Shown one piece after another: positions 51,662 through 60,042 of a DNA stretch of 64,000 nucleotides (position 1 is the first letter of the stretch; each line of letters opens with the position of its first letter). This DNA is from Nitrospirota bacterium (GTDB lineage: Bacteria; Nitrospirota; Thermodesulfovibrionia; Thermodesulfovibrionales; UBA6898): positions 1 through 64,000 of the forward strand of contig JAKAHR010000007.1 of NCBI GenBank assembly GCA_021825365.1. Reading direction: 5' to 3'. Made by a program: the position numbers and the translations under genes. The notes beneath the pieces are model-generated. The model was not told the origin of the DNA. It was given only the letters and a program-made list of their open reading frames with translations, and did no database searches.

Positions 51662-53665
51662 ATGGACCAGGAGAACAGGAAACAACAGGACATAACAGAT
51701 GCCGGCACCGCTATCGGCCGGATGCTGGAGACGCTTGAGGCTGAAGAGCAGAAGGGTGACGGCGCGGGAATTACCCGATGCTGCAACCGCATCGGTGCCC
51801 TGCACCAGGCTACGGGTGATTACGATGCTGCCCTCGCATTTTACCACAGGGCGCTTGAGGCTGCCGAAAGATCCGGGGACGGCGCCGGCGCCTCCCGCAG
51901 CTGCGACCGGATCGGCATGGTCTATCAGAAGCGGGGCGATTATGACAGGGCACTGGAGTTCCACCACAAGGCCCTCGGCATCGCCGAAGAGGTGGGTGAC
52001 GTCGCGGGCATCATCGAGGGGTGCAACCAGATCGGCATGGTCCATCAGAGCAGGGGAGATTATGACACTGCCCTGGAGTTTCACGATAAGGCCTTCCGGT
52101 TGGCTGCGGACGGGGGCGATACGGCCGGCATGGCCAGAAGCAGCAACCAGATGGGCATGGTATATCAGAACCGGGGAGACGCGGCGCGCGCCCTGGAGAT
52201 GGCCGGCAAGGCCCTCGCGGCGGCGGAAATGGCCGGTGATGTTGCCGAGGCCCTCAGAAGTCATAACCAGATCGGCATGGTCCTGCAGGGAAGGGGCGAC
52301 TACGACAAGGCGCTCGAGCGCCATCGCACGGCATTGGGGATGGCCGAAGACATCGGAGACGTTGCAGAGGCCTCTGAATGCTACCACCAGATGGGGGTTG
52401 TCCATCAGCGGCGGGGCGACTACGACAAGGCGCTCGAATTTCACCGCAGGGCGCTGGAAATAGCCCGGAGGATCGGCGATATCGCCGAGGAGGCGAAGTG
52501 CTACCACCAGATGGGCGTTGTCCACCAGAAGCGGGGGGATTATGACACCGCCTTTGAGTTCCACCAGAAGGCCCTCTGCATCAACGAGAAGATCGGCAAT
52601 GTCGCCGCTGTTTCACGGAGCTATAACCAGATGGGTATCGTCTATCTTAACAGGGGCGAATACGACTGGGCACTGGAATACTGCCAAAAGGCGCTGGACA
52701 TAGCCGAACGGATCCGCGACGCTGCCATGGGTTCGGTCGGTTACCAGAACATCGGTATCGTCCACCAGAAGCGGGGCGAATACGACAAGGCCCTGGAACT
52801 GGCGCAGCGGGCTCTCGAGATGAAGGCACACACGGATGATTTCTACGGCATCCTCAGGATCTACGGGCAGATGGGACTCCTGCACAAGCTCAAGGGCGAC
52901 TACGGGAAGGCGCTCGAATACTCCGAAAAGGCGCTTGAACTCGCCGAGAAGATCGGAGACGCTGCCGGCGTCGCGAAGAGCTACAACCAGATCGGCATAA
53001 TCCACCAGAGCCGGGGCGACTACGGCGGTGCGCTGCAGCTTTTTCACAAGGCGCTTGAACTTGCCGAGAAGATCGGAGACGTCGCCGAGATATCCGAGAG
53101 CCATAACCAGATCGGGATCGTCCATCAGAGCCGCGGGGACTACGACCGGTCCCTCGAGTTTTTCAAAAAGGCGCTGGGTATCGCAAAGGGCATCGGCGAC
53201 ATTGCGGGCGTCTTCAAGAGCTACCACCAGATCGGCATCGCACACCAGAACAAGAATGAGTACGACGCCGCCTTCGACTACCACCGCCAGGCGCTTGAGA
53301 TCGCAGAGCGCATCGGGGACATCACCGGCGTGTCGAAGAGCTATCACCAGATCGGGATCGTCCACCAGAGCCGTGGGGACTACGACCGGGCACTCGAGTT
53401 TTACCAGAAGGCGCTCGAGATCGCCAAGCGGGTCGGGGACGTGGCGGGTGTCGCGAGCAGTATCGGCATGGTCGGCAAGGCGATGCAGATGAAGAAGAAC
53501 TATATTGACGCCTTCGTCAACTACCTCGTGTCGCTCGACATATTCGAGAAACTCGGCTCGCCCAATGTGGAGATCGTCCACGGGTTGATCACCGAGCTTA
53601 CCAAGGAGATGGGGGAAGAGGACTTCAGCAAGCTTCTTGAGGAGTTGAAGAACAAGAAGCAGTAG
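51662..53665 (+). CDS. TPR-repeat protein (about 14 tandem 40-residue units)
   Basis: A 667-residue protein. After a 41-residue head, fourteen units of exactly 40 residues follow, each beginning NQIGIVHQSRGDYD and ending in LEIAEKIGDVAGVSKSY-like steps, then a degenerate fifteenth unit and a C-terminal helix EELKNKKQ. The units resemble kinesin-light-chain and Rapsyn-type TPRs, which make protein-binding superhelices. No catalytic domain, signal peptide or membrane segment is seen. The start ATG is preceded by GTGTAATC with no clear ribosome site. It is divergent from the Lys-rich gene. Confidence 0.88.
   Translation: MDQENRKQQDITDAGTAIGRMLETLEAEEQKGDGAGITRCCNRIGALHQATGDYDAALAFYHRALEAAERSGDGAGASRSCDRIGMVYQKRGDYDRALEFHHKALGIAEEVGDVAGIIEGCNQIGMVHQSRGDYDTALEFHDKAFRLAADGGDTAGMARSSNQMGMVYQNRGDAARALEMAGKALAAAEMAGDVAEALRSHNQIGMVLQGRGDYDKALERHRTALGMAEDIGDVAEASECYHQMGVVHQRRGDYDKALEFHRRALEIARRIGDIAEEAKCYHQMGVVHQKRGDYDTAFEFHQKALCINEKIGNVAAVSRSYNQMGIVYLNRGEYDWALEYCQKALDIAERIRDAAMGSVGYQNIGIVHQKRGEYDKALELAQRALEMKAHTDDFYGILRIYGQMGLLHKLKGDYGKALEYSEKALELAEKIGDAAGVAKSYNQIGIIHQSRGDYGGALQLFHKALELAEKIGDVAEISESHNQIGIVHQSRGDYDRSLEFFKKALGIAKGIGDIAGVFKSYHQIGIAHQNKNEYDAAFDYHRQALEIAERIGDITGVSKSYHQIGIVHQSRGDYDRALEFYQKALEIAKRVGDVAGVASSIGMVGKAMQMKKNYIDAFVNYLVSLDIFEKLGSPNVEIVHGLITELTKEMGEEDFSKLLEELKNKKQ
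51785..53458 (+). repeat. tandem 120-bp coding repeats
   Basis: The TPR units are exactly periodic at 120 bases: the I codon of units 1 and 14 lie 1560 bases (13 x 120) apart. Third-position changes show the copies are not identical at the DNA level, but stretches such as ATCGTCCACCAGAGCCG recur. The array makes long open frames on the complementary strand. Confidence 0.85.
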
Positions 53666-53790
53666 CTCCGGATAGTCGGCGGTTTCCGGCAGGGACGCTC
53701 ATGCGGAGCCGCCGCTCTTCCTGACGTGCCGGATGTTCGGTTCTCCGGGATGCATCTGCCTCACAGCCTCCTTCTTCTGAGGACCGGTAT

Positions 53791-54756
53791 CTAGAACCTT
53801 CTCTTGTAGAAAAGCCCGAAGGTCACATCAGGCGCGCCTGCGGTGTTGGGGTCCTCGGTGAGAGAGAGTTCGATGCTGTCTTTTCCGTCGACATACCTCC
53901 CGCCCAGGACCAGGAGCACGGAGGGCCTGTCGATCGCGCCGATATCTGTCTTGGGGAAGGGCGAGCCCTGCGCCATCACCTGCCCCAGGAGAGAGAAGTT
54001 TCTCCATAAGGCAGCCTCGATTCCTGCCCCCGCAAAGAGGAAGTCCCTCAGATGTATCGTCTCATAGGCCTTCAGGTCCCCGGGAAAGACCGCACCGAGG
54101 TTAAGGTATGCCTTGAACTTGTCTCCCAGCTTCTTATCGATGAGCAGCGCCGCCCCCGCGTCGATGCTGCCGCTGCCAAAGCCCTTCTTTGCATCGCCCG
54201 TGGGGAGTTCGGCGCCTGCCCTGACGCTGATTACCGGGTCTGCCTGATGAAGCATGTATTTTGCCGAGACACGGATGTCCCCGATCTCCGGGCCATCGGT
54301 GGTGCCCTTTATCACGGTTCTGCCGTCCCTGCGCACCTCATAGAGGAACTGGTCCCTCGGTCTACTGCTCCTGCCGTAATCCGAAAATCCGAAGGTCTTG
54401 TGATAGCTGTGGAGGAATCCGTCCATCGCGCCGCTGGTGAAGAGGAGCACCGGCACCTCGACATCGACCTCCAGCGGGCCGAAGGCCTTTCTATATCTCA
54501 GGGAGAGTTCTGCAAGCTCTGCATCGATGCCGATGTTCCATGCCGCGGAATTGCGCACCACGTAGACGCTTGAATACGAGACCCCCGCGGTTAGGGAAGT
54601 TTCCGCAGCAGCCGATTCCAGGATGGGCGTATTGATGTGAAGGAACAGGGGGAACTGGTTCTTCACCGCGAGAGGTCCTTCGAAGGGGAATGAAGGGAGG
54701 GGGAAAGCCAGCAGGACAAACAGTGAGGCGTATGCGATGAGTGCCTTTTTTCCCAT
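53791..54756 (-). CDS. DUF3187-family outer-membrane-like protein
   Basis: A 321-residue precursor with a signal peptide (KKALIAYASLFVLLAFPLPSFPF). The mature part begins GPLAVKNQFPLFLHINTP and is made of alternating strands ending in aromatic residues, finishing LFYKRRF with terminal Phe, a signature of outer-membrane beta-barrels. This matches DUF3187. It lies downstream of the ABC transporter genes on the same strand but about 90 bases away with a hairpin between. Function unknown; it may be a porin-like or lipid-related barrel. Confidence 0.82.
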   Translation of the reverse strand: MGKKALIAYASLFVLLAFPLPSFPFEGPLAVKNQFPLFLHINTPILESAAAETSLTAGVSYSSVYVVRNSAAWNIGIDAELAELSLRYRKAFGPLEVDVEVPVLLFTSGAMDGFLHSYHKTFGFSDYGRSSRPRDQFLYEVRRDGRTVIKGTTDGPEIGDIRVSAKYMLHQADPVISVRAGAELPTGDAKKGFGSGSIDAGAALLIDKKLGDKFKAYLNLGAVFPGDLKAYETIHLRDFLFAGAGIEAALWRNFSLLGQVMAQGSPFPKTDIGAIDRPSVLLVLGGRYVDGKDSIELSLTEDPNTAGAPDVTFGLFYKRRF

Positions 54757-54780
54757 GACGGGAATACCTTAGCAATGAAG

Positions 54781-54805
54781 ACCGGGTCCTGTCAACGGAC
54801 CCGGT
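54781..54805 (-). terminator. hairpin after the ABC permease gene
   Basis: ACCGGGTCC (54781-54789) pairs with GGACCCGGT (54797-54805) around TGTCAAC. On the minus strand it follows the ABC permease stop by about 40 bases; no strong T-run is present. Its loop on the minus strand contains TTGACA, which could be a -35 for the DUF3187 gene. Confidence 0.5.
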
Positions 54806-54845
54806 TGATACCGTGAGGACCGATGGACAGGCTCGACAGTCCTTC

Positions 54846-55601
54846 CTATCTCACCAGCCTCTTCCTCATCAGCCGGAAGGGATAGGGCGCAAAGACGATA
54901 GCGACAACGGCGAGCCAGAGGATGTCCCACTTCACTGATGCAATATTTCCGGCTGCAAACGACCTGCAGACATTGACGAGGTGGTACAGCGGCGTGAAGT
55001 ACGCGATCTTCGCCACGATCGGGTGAAACTGGTCCACCGGAAAGAAGATGCCGGAGAAGAGGAACATCGGCGTGATGAGGATGGTGTAGAAGTAATTGAA
55101 GGAGTCGATCCCCGGCACCAGGGCGACAAAGGTCAGGGATATCTCGGCGAGGATGATGCCACTGATGAAAAGCACGGGTATCGCAAAGACGATAAGGCCT
55201 GAGTCAACAAGACCGAAGGCGGATATGACGACGATAATGATCGCTCCGTAGATCATGCTCTTGGTCGCCCCCCACATCATCTCCGCTGCAATGAGATCGT
55301 CCGCATTCACCGGGGTGGCGAGGATCGCGTCAAAGGTCTTTTGGTAGACCATCCGCACGTATGTGCCGTATGAGCACTCATAGGTCGCGGCGAACATGGA
55401 AGACGATGCGATAATCCCCGGGGCCACAAAGTTGATATACGGCATCCCCTGTATCTCCTTCACGTAGACCCCGAGGCCGAGCCCCATGGCAGCCAGGTAG
55501 AGGACCGGCTCGACAAAGTTCAGGGCGATGCTCGACTTGTAGAGCTTCGTGTAGACCTTCAGGTGGCGCTGCCAGACCCGGTATGCCCGCTTAATCCGCA
55601 A
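54846..55601 (-). CDS. ABC-2 type transporter permease (NodJ-like)
   Basis: A 251-residue permease with six hydrophobic helices. It starts RAYRVWQRHLKVYTKLYK and contains FVAPGIIASSSMFAATYECSY with RMVYQKTFDAILATPV, which is the ABC-2 permease pattern of NodJ-type exporters. Stop of the ATPase gene overlaps its start by 11 bases, so the two are made together. It may export an oligosaccharide, lipid or drug. NodIJ-type pairs exist outside rhizobia, so the Nod label is only a similarity. Confidence 0.86.
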   Translation of the reverse strand: MRIKRAYRVWQRHLKVYTKLYKSSIALNFVEPVLYLAAMGLGLGVYVKEIQGMPYINFVAPGIIASSSMFAATYECSYGTYVRMVYQKTFDAILATPVNADDLIAAEMMWGATKSMIYGAIIIVVISAFGLVDSGLIVFAIPVLFISGIILAEISLTFVALVPGIDSFNYFYTILITPMFLFSGIFFPVDQFHPIVAKIAYFTPLYHLVNVCRSFAAGNIASVKWDILWLAVVAIVFAPYPFRLMRKRLVR

Positions 55602-56322
55602 GGGACCTCCCGGTCAGGGAAAGGTAGACGTGTTCCAGGGTGCCGCCGTATCTTTCCATCAGCTGTTCTGGGGAGTCGATCTCCCTGATCTTTCCGGAAT
55701 CCATGATCGCCACCCGGTCGCAGATCTTCTGGGCCTCTTCCATATAGTGAGTGGTCAGGATCAGTGTTGTGCCCCGGGACAGCAATAATTCCATCTTCTC
55801 CCATACGGCGTGCCTGCTGTGGGGGTCTAGGCCGACGGTCGGTTCGTCAAGGATGAGGATATCCGGGGTATTCATCAGCGCCCGGGCAAGCAGGAGCCTC
55901 CGTTTCATGCCGCCGGAAAGGCCCCGGATCGGGGTGTCTGCCTTCCCCGCCAGTTCGACGAAATCCAGCAGTTCCCGGGCAAGGGGGGCCGAGGTCTTTT
56001 TCGGTATATCGAAATACCGTGCGTAGACGACCAGATTCTCGAATACCGAAAGGTCGGGGTCGAGACTGTCATCCTGGGGCATGACGCCGATGCGCGCCTT
56101 TATCTCGCTGGGGTGTTCCCTGACGTCCAGGCCGAAGACCCGGACACTGCCGGCCGTAGGCGGCATAAAGCAGTGGATAACGCCCATGACGGTCGTCTTG
56201 CCCGCTCCGTTGGGGCCGAGAAATCCGAAGCATTCGCCCTCGGCAATGTCGAAGTCCACCGTGTCCACGGCGCGCAGGCTGCCGTAGTCCTTGATAAGCC
56301 CTCTCGCAGAGACGATCGTCAT
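55591..56322 (-). CDS. ABC transporter ATP-binding protein (NodI-like)
   Basis: A 243-residue ATPase: Walker A GPNGAGKTT, Q-loop MPQDDSLD, signature LSGGMKRR, Walker B ILILDEPTVGLDP and the H-loop TTHYMEEAQ. Of the CcmA/NodI drug- or polysaccharide-export type. ATG at 56322 is used; an ATG at 56337 is possible. It overlaps the permease gene. It is divergent from the phosphatase gene, with the two starts about 70 bases apart. Confidence 0.9.
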   Translation of the reverse strand: MTIVSARGLIKDYGSLRAVDTVDFDIAEGECFGFLGPNGAGKTTVMGVIHCFMPPTAGSVRVFGLDVREHPSEIKARIGVMPQDDSLDPDLSVFENLVVYARYFDIPKKTSAPLARELLDFVELAGKADTPIRGLSGGMKRRLLLARALMNTPDILILDEPTVGLDPHSRHAVWEKMELLLSRGTTLILTTHYMEEAQKICDRVAIMDSGKIREIDSPEQLMERYGGTLEHVYLSLTGRSLAD

Positions 56323-56393
56323 GGGGTAGTATACCATTGCGGCTGATGTCTCTTCCCCTTGCAAATATGCCGGAAATCTGTTATCCCATATGC

Positions 56394-57683
56394 ATGGCCG
56401 ATGATTCGCTGGTCACGATTCCCGCCGGTTCGCTGCGGGCGATGGAACGGAAGGTCGAGTCCTTCAAGACCCTCGTCGAGATATCGACGATCATATCCTC
56501 TACGCTTGACCTCGAAGAATTGATGTCTCTTGTCATGGAAAAGGCGAAGGGCGTTATGGGGGCCGAGGCATGCTCCATCCTCTTTTATAACCGCGACCTG
56601 CAGAAGCTCGAGTTCGAAGTCGCTGTCTGCCAGGAGGGGGACGCATCGAACATACTCAAGAAGAAGGTGTTGCTCGATGTCGGCCAGGGGATCGCCGGAT
56701 GGGTAGCCGAGCACCTGGAGCCGCTCATCATCGAAGACGTGAAAAAAGATTCCCGCTTCTTCCAGGGTGCCGACAAGATGACCGGTTTCGAGACGCGGGG
56801 CCTGATCGCCGTCCCGCTCATCGGCAGGCGGGGCCTGATCGGTGTTGCCGAGATGGTGAACCCCGGCAGGTTCGATTTTGACATGGAGATATTCCAGCTG
56901 CTCTGCAGGCAGTTTGCGATAGCCATAGAGAACTCGCTTGCCCACAGGGAATCCCTCCAGCGCGAAAGGCTGAGGCAGGAACTCGACATCGCCTCCGCTC
57001 TGCAGAGGAGTTTTCTCCCTGAGTTCCCCACCCTGAGCCTGGGCGATCTGACTGTCTCTGCGGTCAACATATCGGCCGCCAAGGTGGGCGGGGATATCTA
57101 CGACTTCGTCACGCCCGTGGAGGGAAAGCTCGGAGTGCTCATCGGCGATGTCTCGGGCAAGGGGGTATCCGCTGCCCTGTACATGGCCAAGGCGAGCAGC
57201 GACTTCAGGTATATCTCGAGCCGGGCCGAATCGCCGGCGGCTGTCCTCGACGGCCTCAACACGGCCCTTTCCCGCTACCCCCGTGGCATGTTCCTCACCG
57301 CGATCTACCTGATCGCAAACAGCGCAAATGGCGAGGTGCTGATCTCCAGCGCAGGACATCCGCCCTGCATCTGGATCACGGCAGAGGAGGTCCGGGTGCT
57401 CTCCGTGGCGTCCGGCCCGCCGCTGGGGATTGTCCCGACCGGCTACGAGGCGACCCCTATCGCCCTCGGCAGGGGCGAGCGGCTTATCCTCCTTACTGAC
57501 GGCGTATTCGACGCCAGGGACCGCTCAGGCGCGAGGCTGGGTTTTGAACAGGTGGTCGAATTCATCAGGCGCCACCGGGGCGAGGAGGATATCGTACCGA
57601 AGCTTGTCGATCTGGTGACCGATTTTTCCGACGGAACCGAGCGGGCTGACGACCTCACGATTGTAGAGGTCCGGCGGGGATGA
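56394..57683 (+). CDS. GAF-SpoIIE/PP2C serine phosphatase (RsbU-like)
   Basis: A 429-residue protein. N-terminal helices lead into a GAF domain (about residues 30-185, with FETRGLIAVPLIGR), a coiled-coil link (HRESLQRERLRQELDIA) and a PP2C/SpoIIE phosphatase domain with the metal-binding motifs VGGDIYDF, IGDVSGKGVSAAL, LTDGVFDARD and RADDLTIVEV. Such enzymes dephosphorylate STAS antagonists in partner-switching. It overlaps the kinase gene by ATGA, and that kinase gene overlaps the STAS gene, so its substrate is probably the STAS protein encoded two genes on. Start at 56394 is uncertain, with no strong ribosome site. Confidence 0.9.
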   Translation: MADDSLVTIPAGSLRAMERKVESFKTLVEISTIISSTLDLEELMSLVMEKAKGVMGAEACSILFYNRDLQKLEFEVAVCQEGDASNILKKKVLLDVGQGIAGWVAEHLEPLIIEDVKKDSRFFQGADKMTGFETRGLIAVPLIGRRGLIGVAEMVNPGRFDFDMEIFQLLCRQFAIAIENSLAHRESLQRERLRQELDIASALQRSFLPEFPTLSLGDLTVSAVNISAAKVGGDIYDFVTPVEGKLGVLIGDVSGKGVSAALYMAKASSDFRYISSRAESPAAVLDGLNTALSRYPRGMFLTAIYLIANSANGEVLISSAGHPPCIWITAEEVRVLSVASGPPLGIVPTGYEATPIALGRGERLILLTDGVFDARDRSGARLGFEQVVEFIRRHRGEEDIVPKLVDLVTDFSDGTERADDLTIVEVRRG

Positions 57684-58126
57684 GGCTGCCGAAAGACTCG
57701 GCTGTCATCACCATCCCCTCGCAGCCGAAGTACCTCTGCGTGGTGCGGGAGGCAGCCGCGCGGATGGCTGATATGGGAGGTTTTGACGCCTCTGCGGTCG
57801 AGGATATAAGGCTCGCTGTTGATGAAGCATGCTCAAATGTAATAAAGTATGCATATGGCGGTGACGGCGGAAAGCGGATCACCGTACGGTTCAGAAACAC
57901 CGTGGCAGGATTCGAGGCACTGATCGAAGACAGCGGGCCCCGGACCGACCCAGCCTGCCTGAAGGGGCGGGACCTCGATGAGGTGAGGCCGGGAGGACTC
58001 GGCATACATTTTATCAGGAGAACATTCGATGTCGTCGCTTTCGACGAAAGGAAACGGAACGGCAACCGGCTCAGGCTGCTGAAATACCGCGATCGTGGAC
58101 ATGAAGATAGACATACAGGAACATAA
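57680..58126 (+). CDS. HATPase_c anti-sigma-type serine kinase (RsbW/SpoIIAB-like)
   Basis: A 148-residue kinase of the SpoIIAB/RsbW type. The N-box is ARLAVDEACSN-like (IRLAVDEACSNVIKYAY, with E49 and N53), the G1 box EDSGP and the G2 box GGLGIHFIRR. The domain covers the whole protein. It would phosphorylate the STAS protein on Ser and, in classical modules, bind a sigma factor, but here the STAS gene is inside an Mla operon. It overlaps the phosphatase and STAS genes at both ends. Confidence 0.9.
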   Translation: MRLPKDSAVITIPSQPKYLCVVREAAARMADMGGFDASAVEDIRLAVDEACSNVIKYAYGGDGGKRITVRFRNTVAGFEALIEDSGPRTDPACLKGRDLDEVRPGGLGIHFIRRTFDVVAFDERKRNGNRLRLLKYRDRGHEDRHTGT

Positions 58127-58430
58127 GGGCATCAAGGTCTTCGCCCTGTCAGGGGAGATCGACATGTCGTCCTCGCCTGTGCTCAGGAGCGAGCTCATGG
58201 GGCTCGTCAGCAGGAAGGTGCCGGTCGTATTCGTGGATTTTAAGGACGTCTCCTACATCGACAGCTCAGGCATCGCCACCTTTGTCGAGGGACTGAAGGC
58301 GATGATGCCCTACGGCGGAAGGCTGAAGCTCCTGGGCGTCCCCGCAAAGATCATGGAGATATTCAACTTCTCAAAGCTCGACAAGGTCTTCGAGATATAC
58401 GGGAACGTTGAGGATGCCTTCAAGGGCTGA
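58101..58430 (+). CDS. STAS-domain protein (RsbV/MlaB-like)
   Basis: A 109-residue STAS protein. The phosphorylatable Ser site is YIDSSGIATF with S56 the likely target, in the position of Ser58 of SpoIIAA. Preceding strands VFALSGEIDMSS match the family. Its end overlaps the mlaE start by 17 bases. In Mla systems a STAS protein (MlaB) binds the MlaF ATPase and is needed for the complex; in partner-switch systems the STAS is the Ser-phosphorylated antagonist. Its position fits both. The start could be GTG at 58095. Confidence 0.9.
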   Translation: MKIDIQEHKGIKVFALSGEIDMSSSPVLRSELMGLVSRKVPVVFVDFKDVSYIDSSGIATFVEGLKAMMPYGGRLKLLGVPAKIMEIFNFSKLDKVFEIYGNVEDAFKG

Positions 58431-59220
58431 GACCTTCTTCGGGTTCATCGGAAACCGGGTCCTTTCCCTCAGGAGGGATGTCCACGACGCCGCAGTAATT
58501 ATCAACCAGACCTTCTACTGGAGCACCCTCTCACCGCTCCGGGGCAAACCCATCAGGCTCAGGGCGAGCATTTCGGAGATGGTGAAGGCGGGCTATAACT
58601 CCGTGCCGATCGTTGCGGTCATCTCGCTCTTTGTCGGAATCATCCTTGCCCTGCAGTCCGCCTACCAGCTCAAGCGGGTGGGGGCGCTCATCTATGTCGC
58701 GGACCTCGTGGGCGTCTCGCTCACCCGGGAGCTCAGCCCTATCCTGACCGCTATCATCGTCTCCGGACGCAGCGGCTCGGCCTTTGCCGCCGAGATCGGC
58801 TCGATGAAGGCGGCGGAAGAGGTGGACGCCCTCATCACGATGGGCATCAACCCGGTGCGCTTCCTCGTGGTGCCGAAGCTCATCGCCCTCGTCGTGATGG
58901 TCCCTGCCCTCACGATCATATCGGACGTTATCGGTATCTTCGGAGGGTTTCTCCTATCCATCACCGCGCTGGAGATGAACGCTTTTAACTATTTTCAGGA
59001 GACGATAAACGCGCTGCATATAAAGGACATCATGACGGGCCTGGTGAAGGCGCTGGCCTTCGGCGTCGTGATCACCATCGTCGGGGCCTTTGAAGGATTC
59101 AAGGTGGAAGGCGGAGCAGAGGAGGTGGGGAGGCGGACGACCGCGTCGGTCGTCGCCTCCATCTTCCTGGTGATCGTTTTCGATCTCTTCTTTACCACGC
59201 TCTTTTACTATTTCACATGA
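58414..59220 (+). CDS. mlaE: MlaE family phospholipid transporter permease
   Basis: A 268-residue inner-membrane protein with five or six hydrophobic helices. It contains VAVISLFVGIILALQSAYQLK, ELSPILTAIIVSGRSGSAFAAE and EEVDALITMGINPVRFLVVPK, which are MlaE signatures, and the C-terminal EGFKVEGGAEEVGRRTTASVV. With MlaF and MlaD it forms the inner-membrane complex that moves phospholipids between membranes. ATG at 58414 or TTG at 58408. Confidence 0.94.
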   Translation: MPSRAETFFGFIGNRVLSLRRDVHDAAVIINQTFYWSTLSPLRGKPIRLRASISEMVKAGYNSVPIVAVISLFVGIILALQSAYQLKRVGALIYVADLVGVSLTRELSPILTAIIVSGRSGSAFAAEIGSMKAAEEVDALITMGINPVRFLVVPKLIALVVMVPALTIISDVIGIFGGFLLSITALEMNAFNYFQETINALHIKDIMTGLVKALAFGVVITIVGAFEGFKVEGGAEEVGRRTTASVVASIFLVIVFDLFFTTLFYYFT

Positions 59221-59233
59221 CGGGGAAAGATCA

Positions 59234-60031
59234 CTGAGCGAACCAGCGGGAAATGCGATTCAGGTCGTCGGGCTCCAGACCCATTACGGCACGAGGGAGA
59301 TACTCAAGAACGTCACGGTCGACATCCCGAAAGGGAAGACCACCGTCATCCTCGGCGGCAGCGGCTGCGGGAAGAGCACGTTTCTCAAGCATGTCATCGG
59401 ACTGCTTCGGCCCACGCGCGGACAGATCGTCATCAACGGCAGGGACATAACCGCGATCGGTACCGGCGAGATGGACGAGGTGCGGCGGAAGATGGGTGTC
59501 CTCTTCCAGGGCGGCGCGCTCCTGAATTCGATGACCGTCATGGACAACGTGGCGCTTCCGATACGGGAGCATACTAAGCTGGGCGAGTCCACGATACAGA
59601 TCATGGTGCGCATGAAGCTCGACCTGGTGGGGCTGTCGGGCTTTGAGAACTTCTATCCGTCCCAGCTTTCCGGAGGCATGAAAAAAAGGGCGGGCCTCGC
59701 CCGCGCCATGGCCCTTGACCCGGAGATACTCTTTTTTGATGAACCCTCGGCCGGTCTCGACCCGGTGACGGCCGCCGGACTCGACGAGCTTATCCTGAAG
59801 CTCTGCACCGTGTTCCGGATGACGATCGTGGTCGTAACCCATGAGCTGGCAAGTATATTCACCATCGCTGATTATGTTATCATGCTCGATGCCGGCGCCG
59901 TTCTCTACGCCGGAGATCTGGCGGGGTTGAAGGCATCGGATAACCCCCGGATCAGGATGTTTCTGGAACGCAGACCCGAGACAGAGACCTACTCTCCGGA
60001 CGATTATTTCCGGTTCATCGCCGGGGACTGA
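59234..60031 (+). CDS. mlaF: MlaF ATPase, apparent CTG start
   Basis: A 265-residue ATPase. The coding frame carries Walker A GGSGCGKST (about residues 41-49), Q-loop FQGGALL, signature LSGGMKKR, Walker B ILFFDEPSAGLDP and H-loop VVTHELA. The only plausible start is CTG at 59234, behind GGGGAAAGATCA: no in-frame ATG, GTG or TTG exists between the upstream in-frame stop at 59171 and the conserved start AIQVVGLQTHYG. The first in-frame ATG at 59471 would delete Walker A. An ATGA at 59217 overlapping the mlaE stop is out of frame and ends after six codons, so a single-base indel is the alternative to CTG. Confidence 0.88.
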   Translation: MSEPAGNAIQVVGLQTHYGTREILKNVTVDIPKGKTTVILGGSGCGKSTFLKHVIGLLRPTRGQIVINGRDITAIGTGEMDEVRRKMGVLFQGGALLNSMTVMDNVALPIREHTKLGESTIQIMVRMKLDLVGLSGFENFYPSQLSGGMKKRAGLARAMALDPEILFFDEPSAGLDPVTAAGLDELILKLCTVFRMTIVVVTHELASIFTIADYVIMLDAGAVLYAGDLAGLKASDNPRIRMFLERRPETETYSPDDYFRFIAGD

Positions 60032-60042
60032 CAGGAGGCCAG

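Noticed and set aside
51602-53581. Two long (320-322 codon) frames opposite the TPR gene
   Set aside because: The repeat period of 120 bases is a multiple of three, so absence of stops in one unit is copied to all; the repeated Val/Asp/Leu pattern is an artefact.
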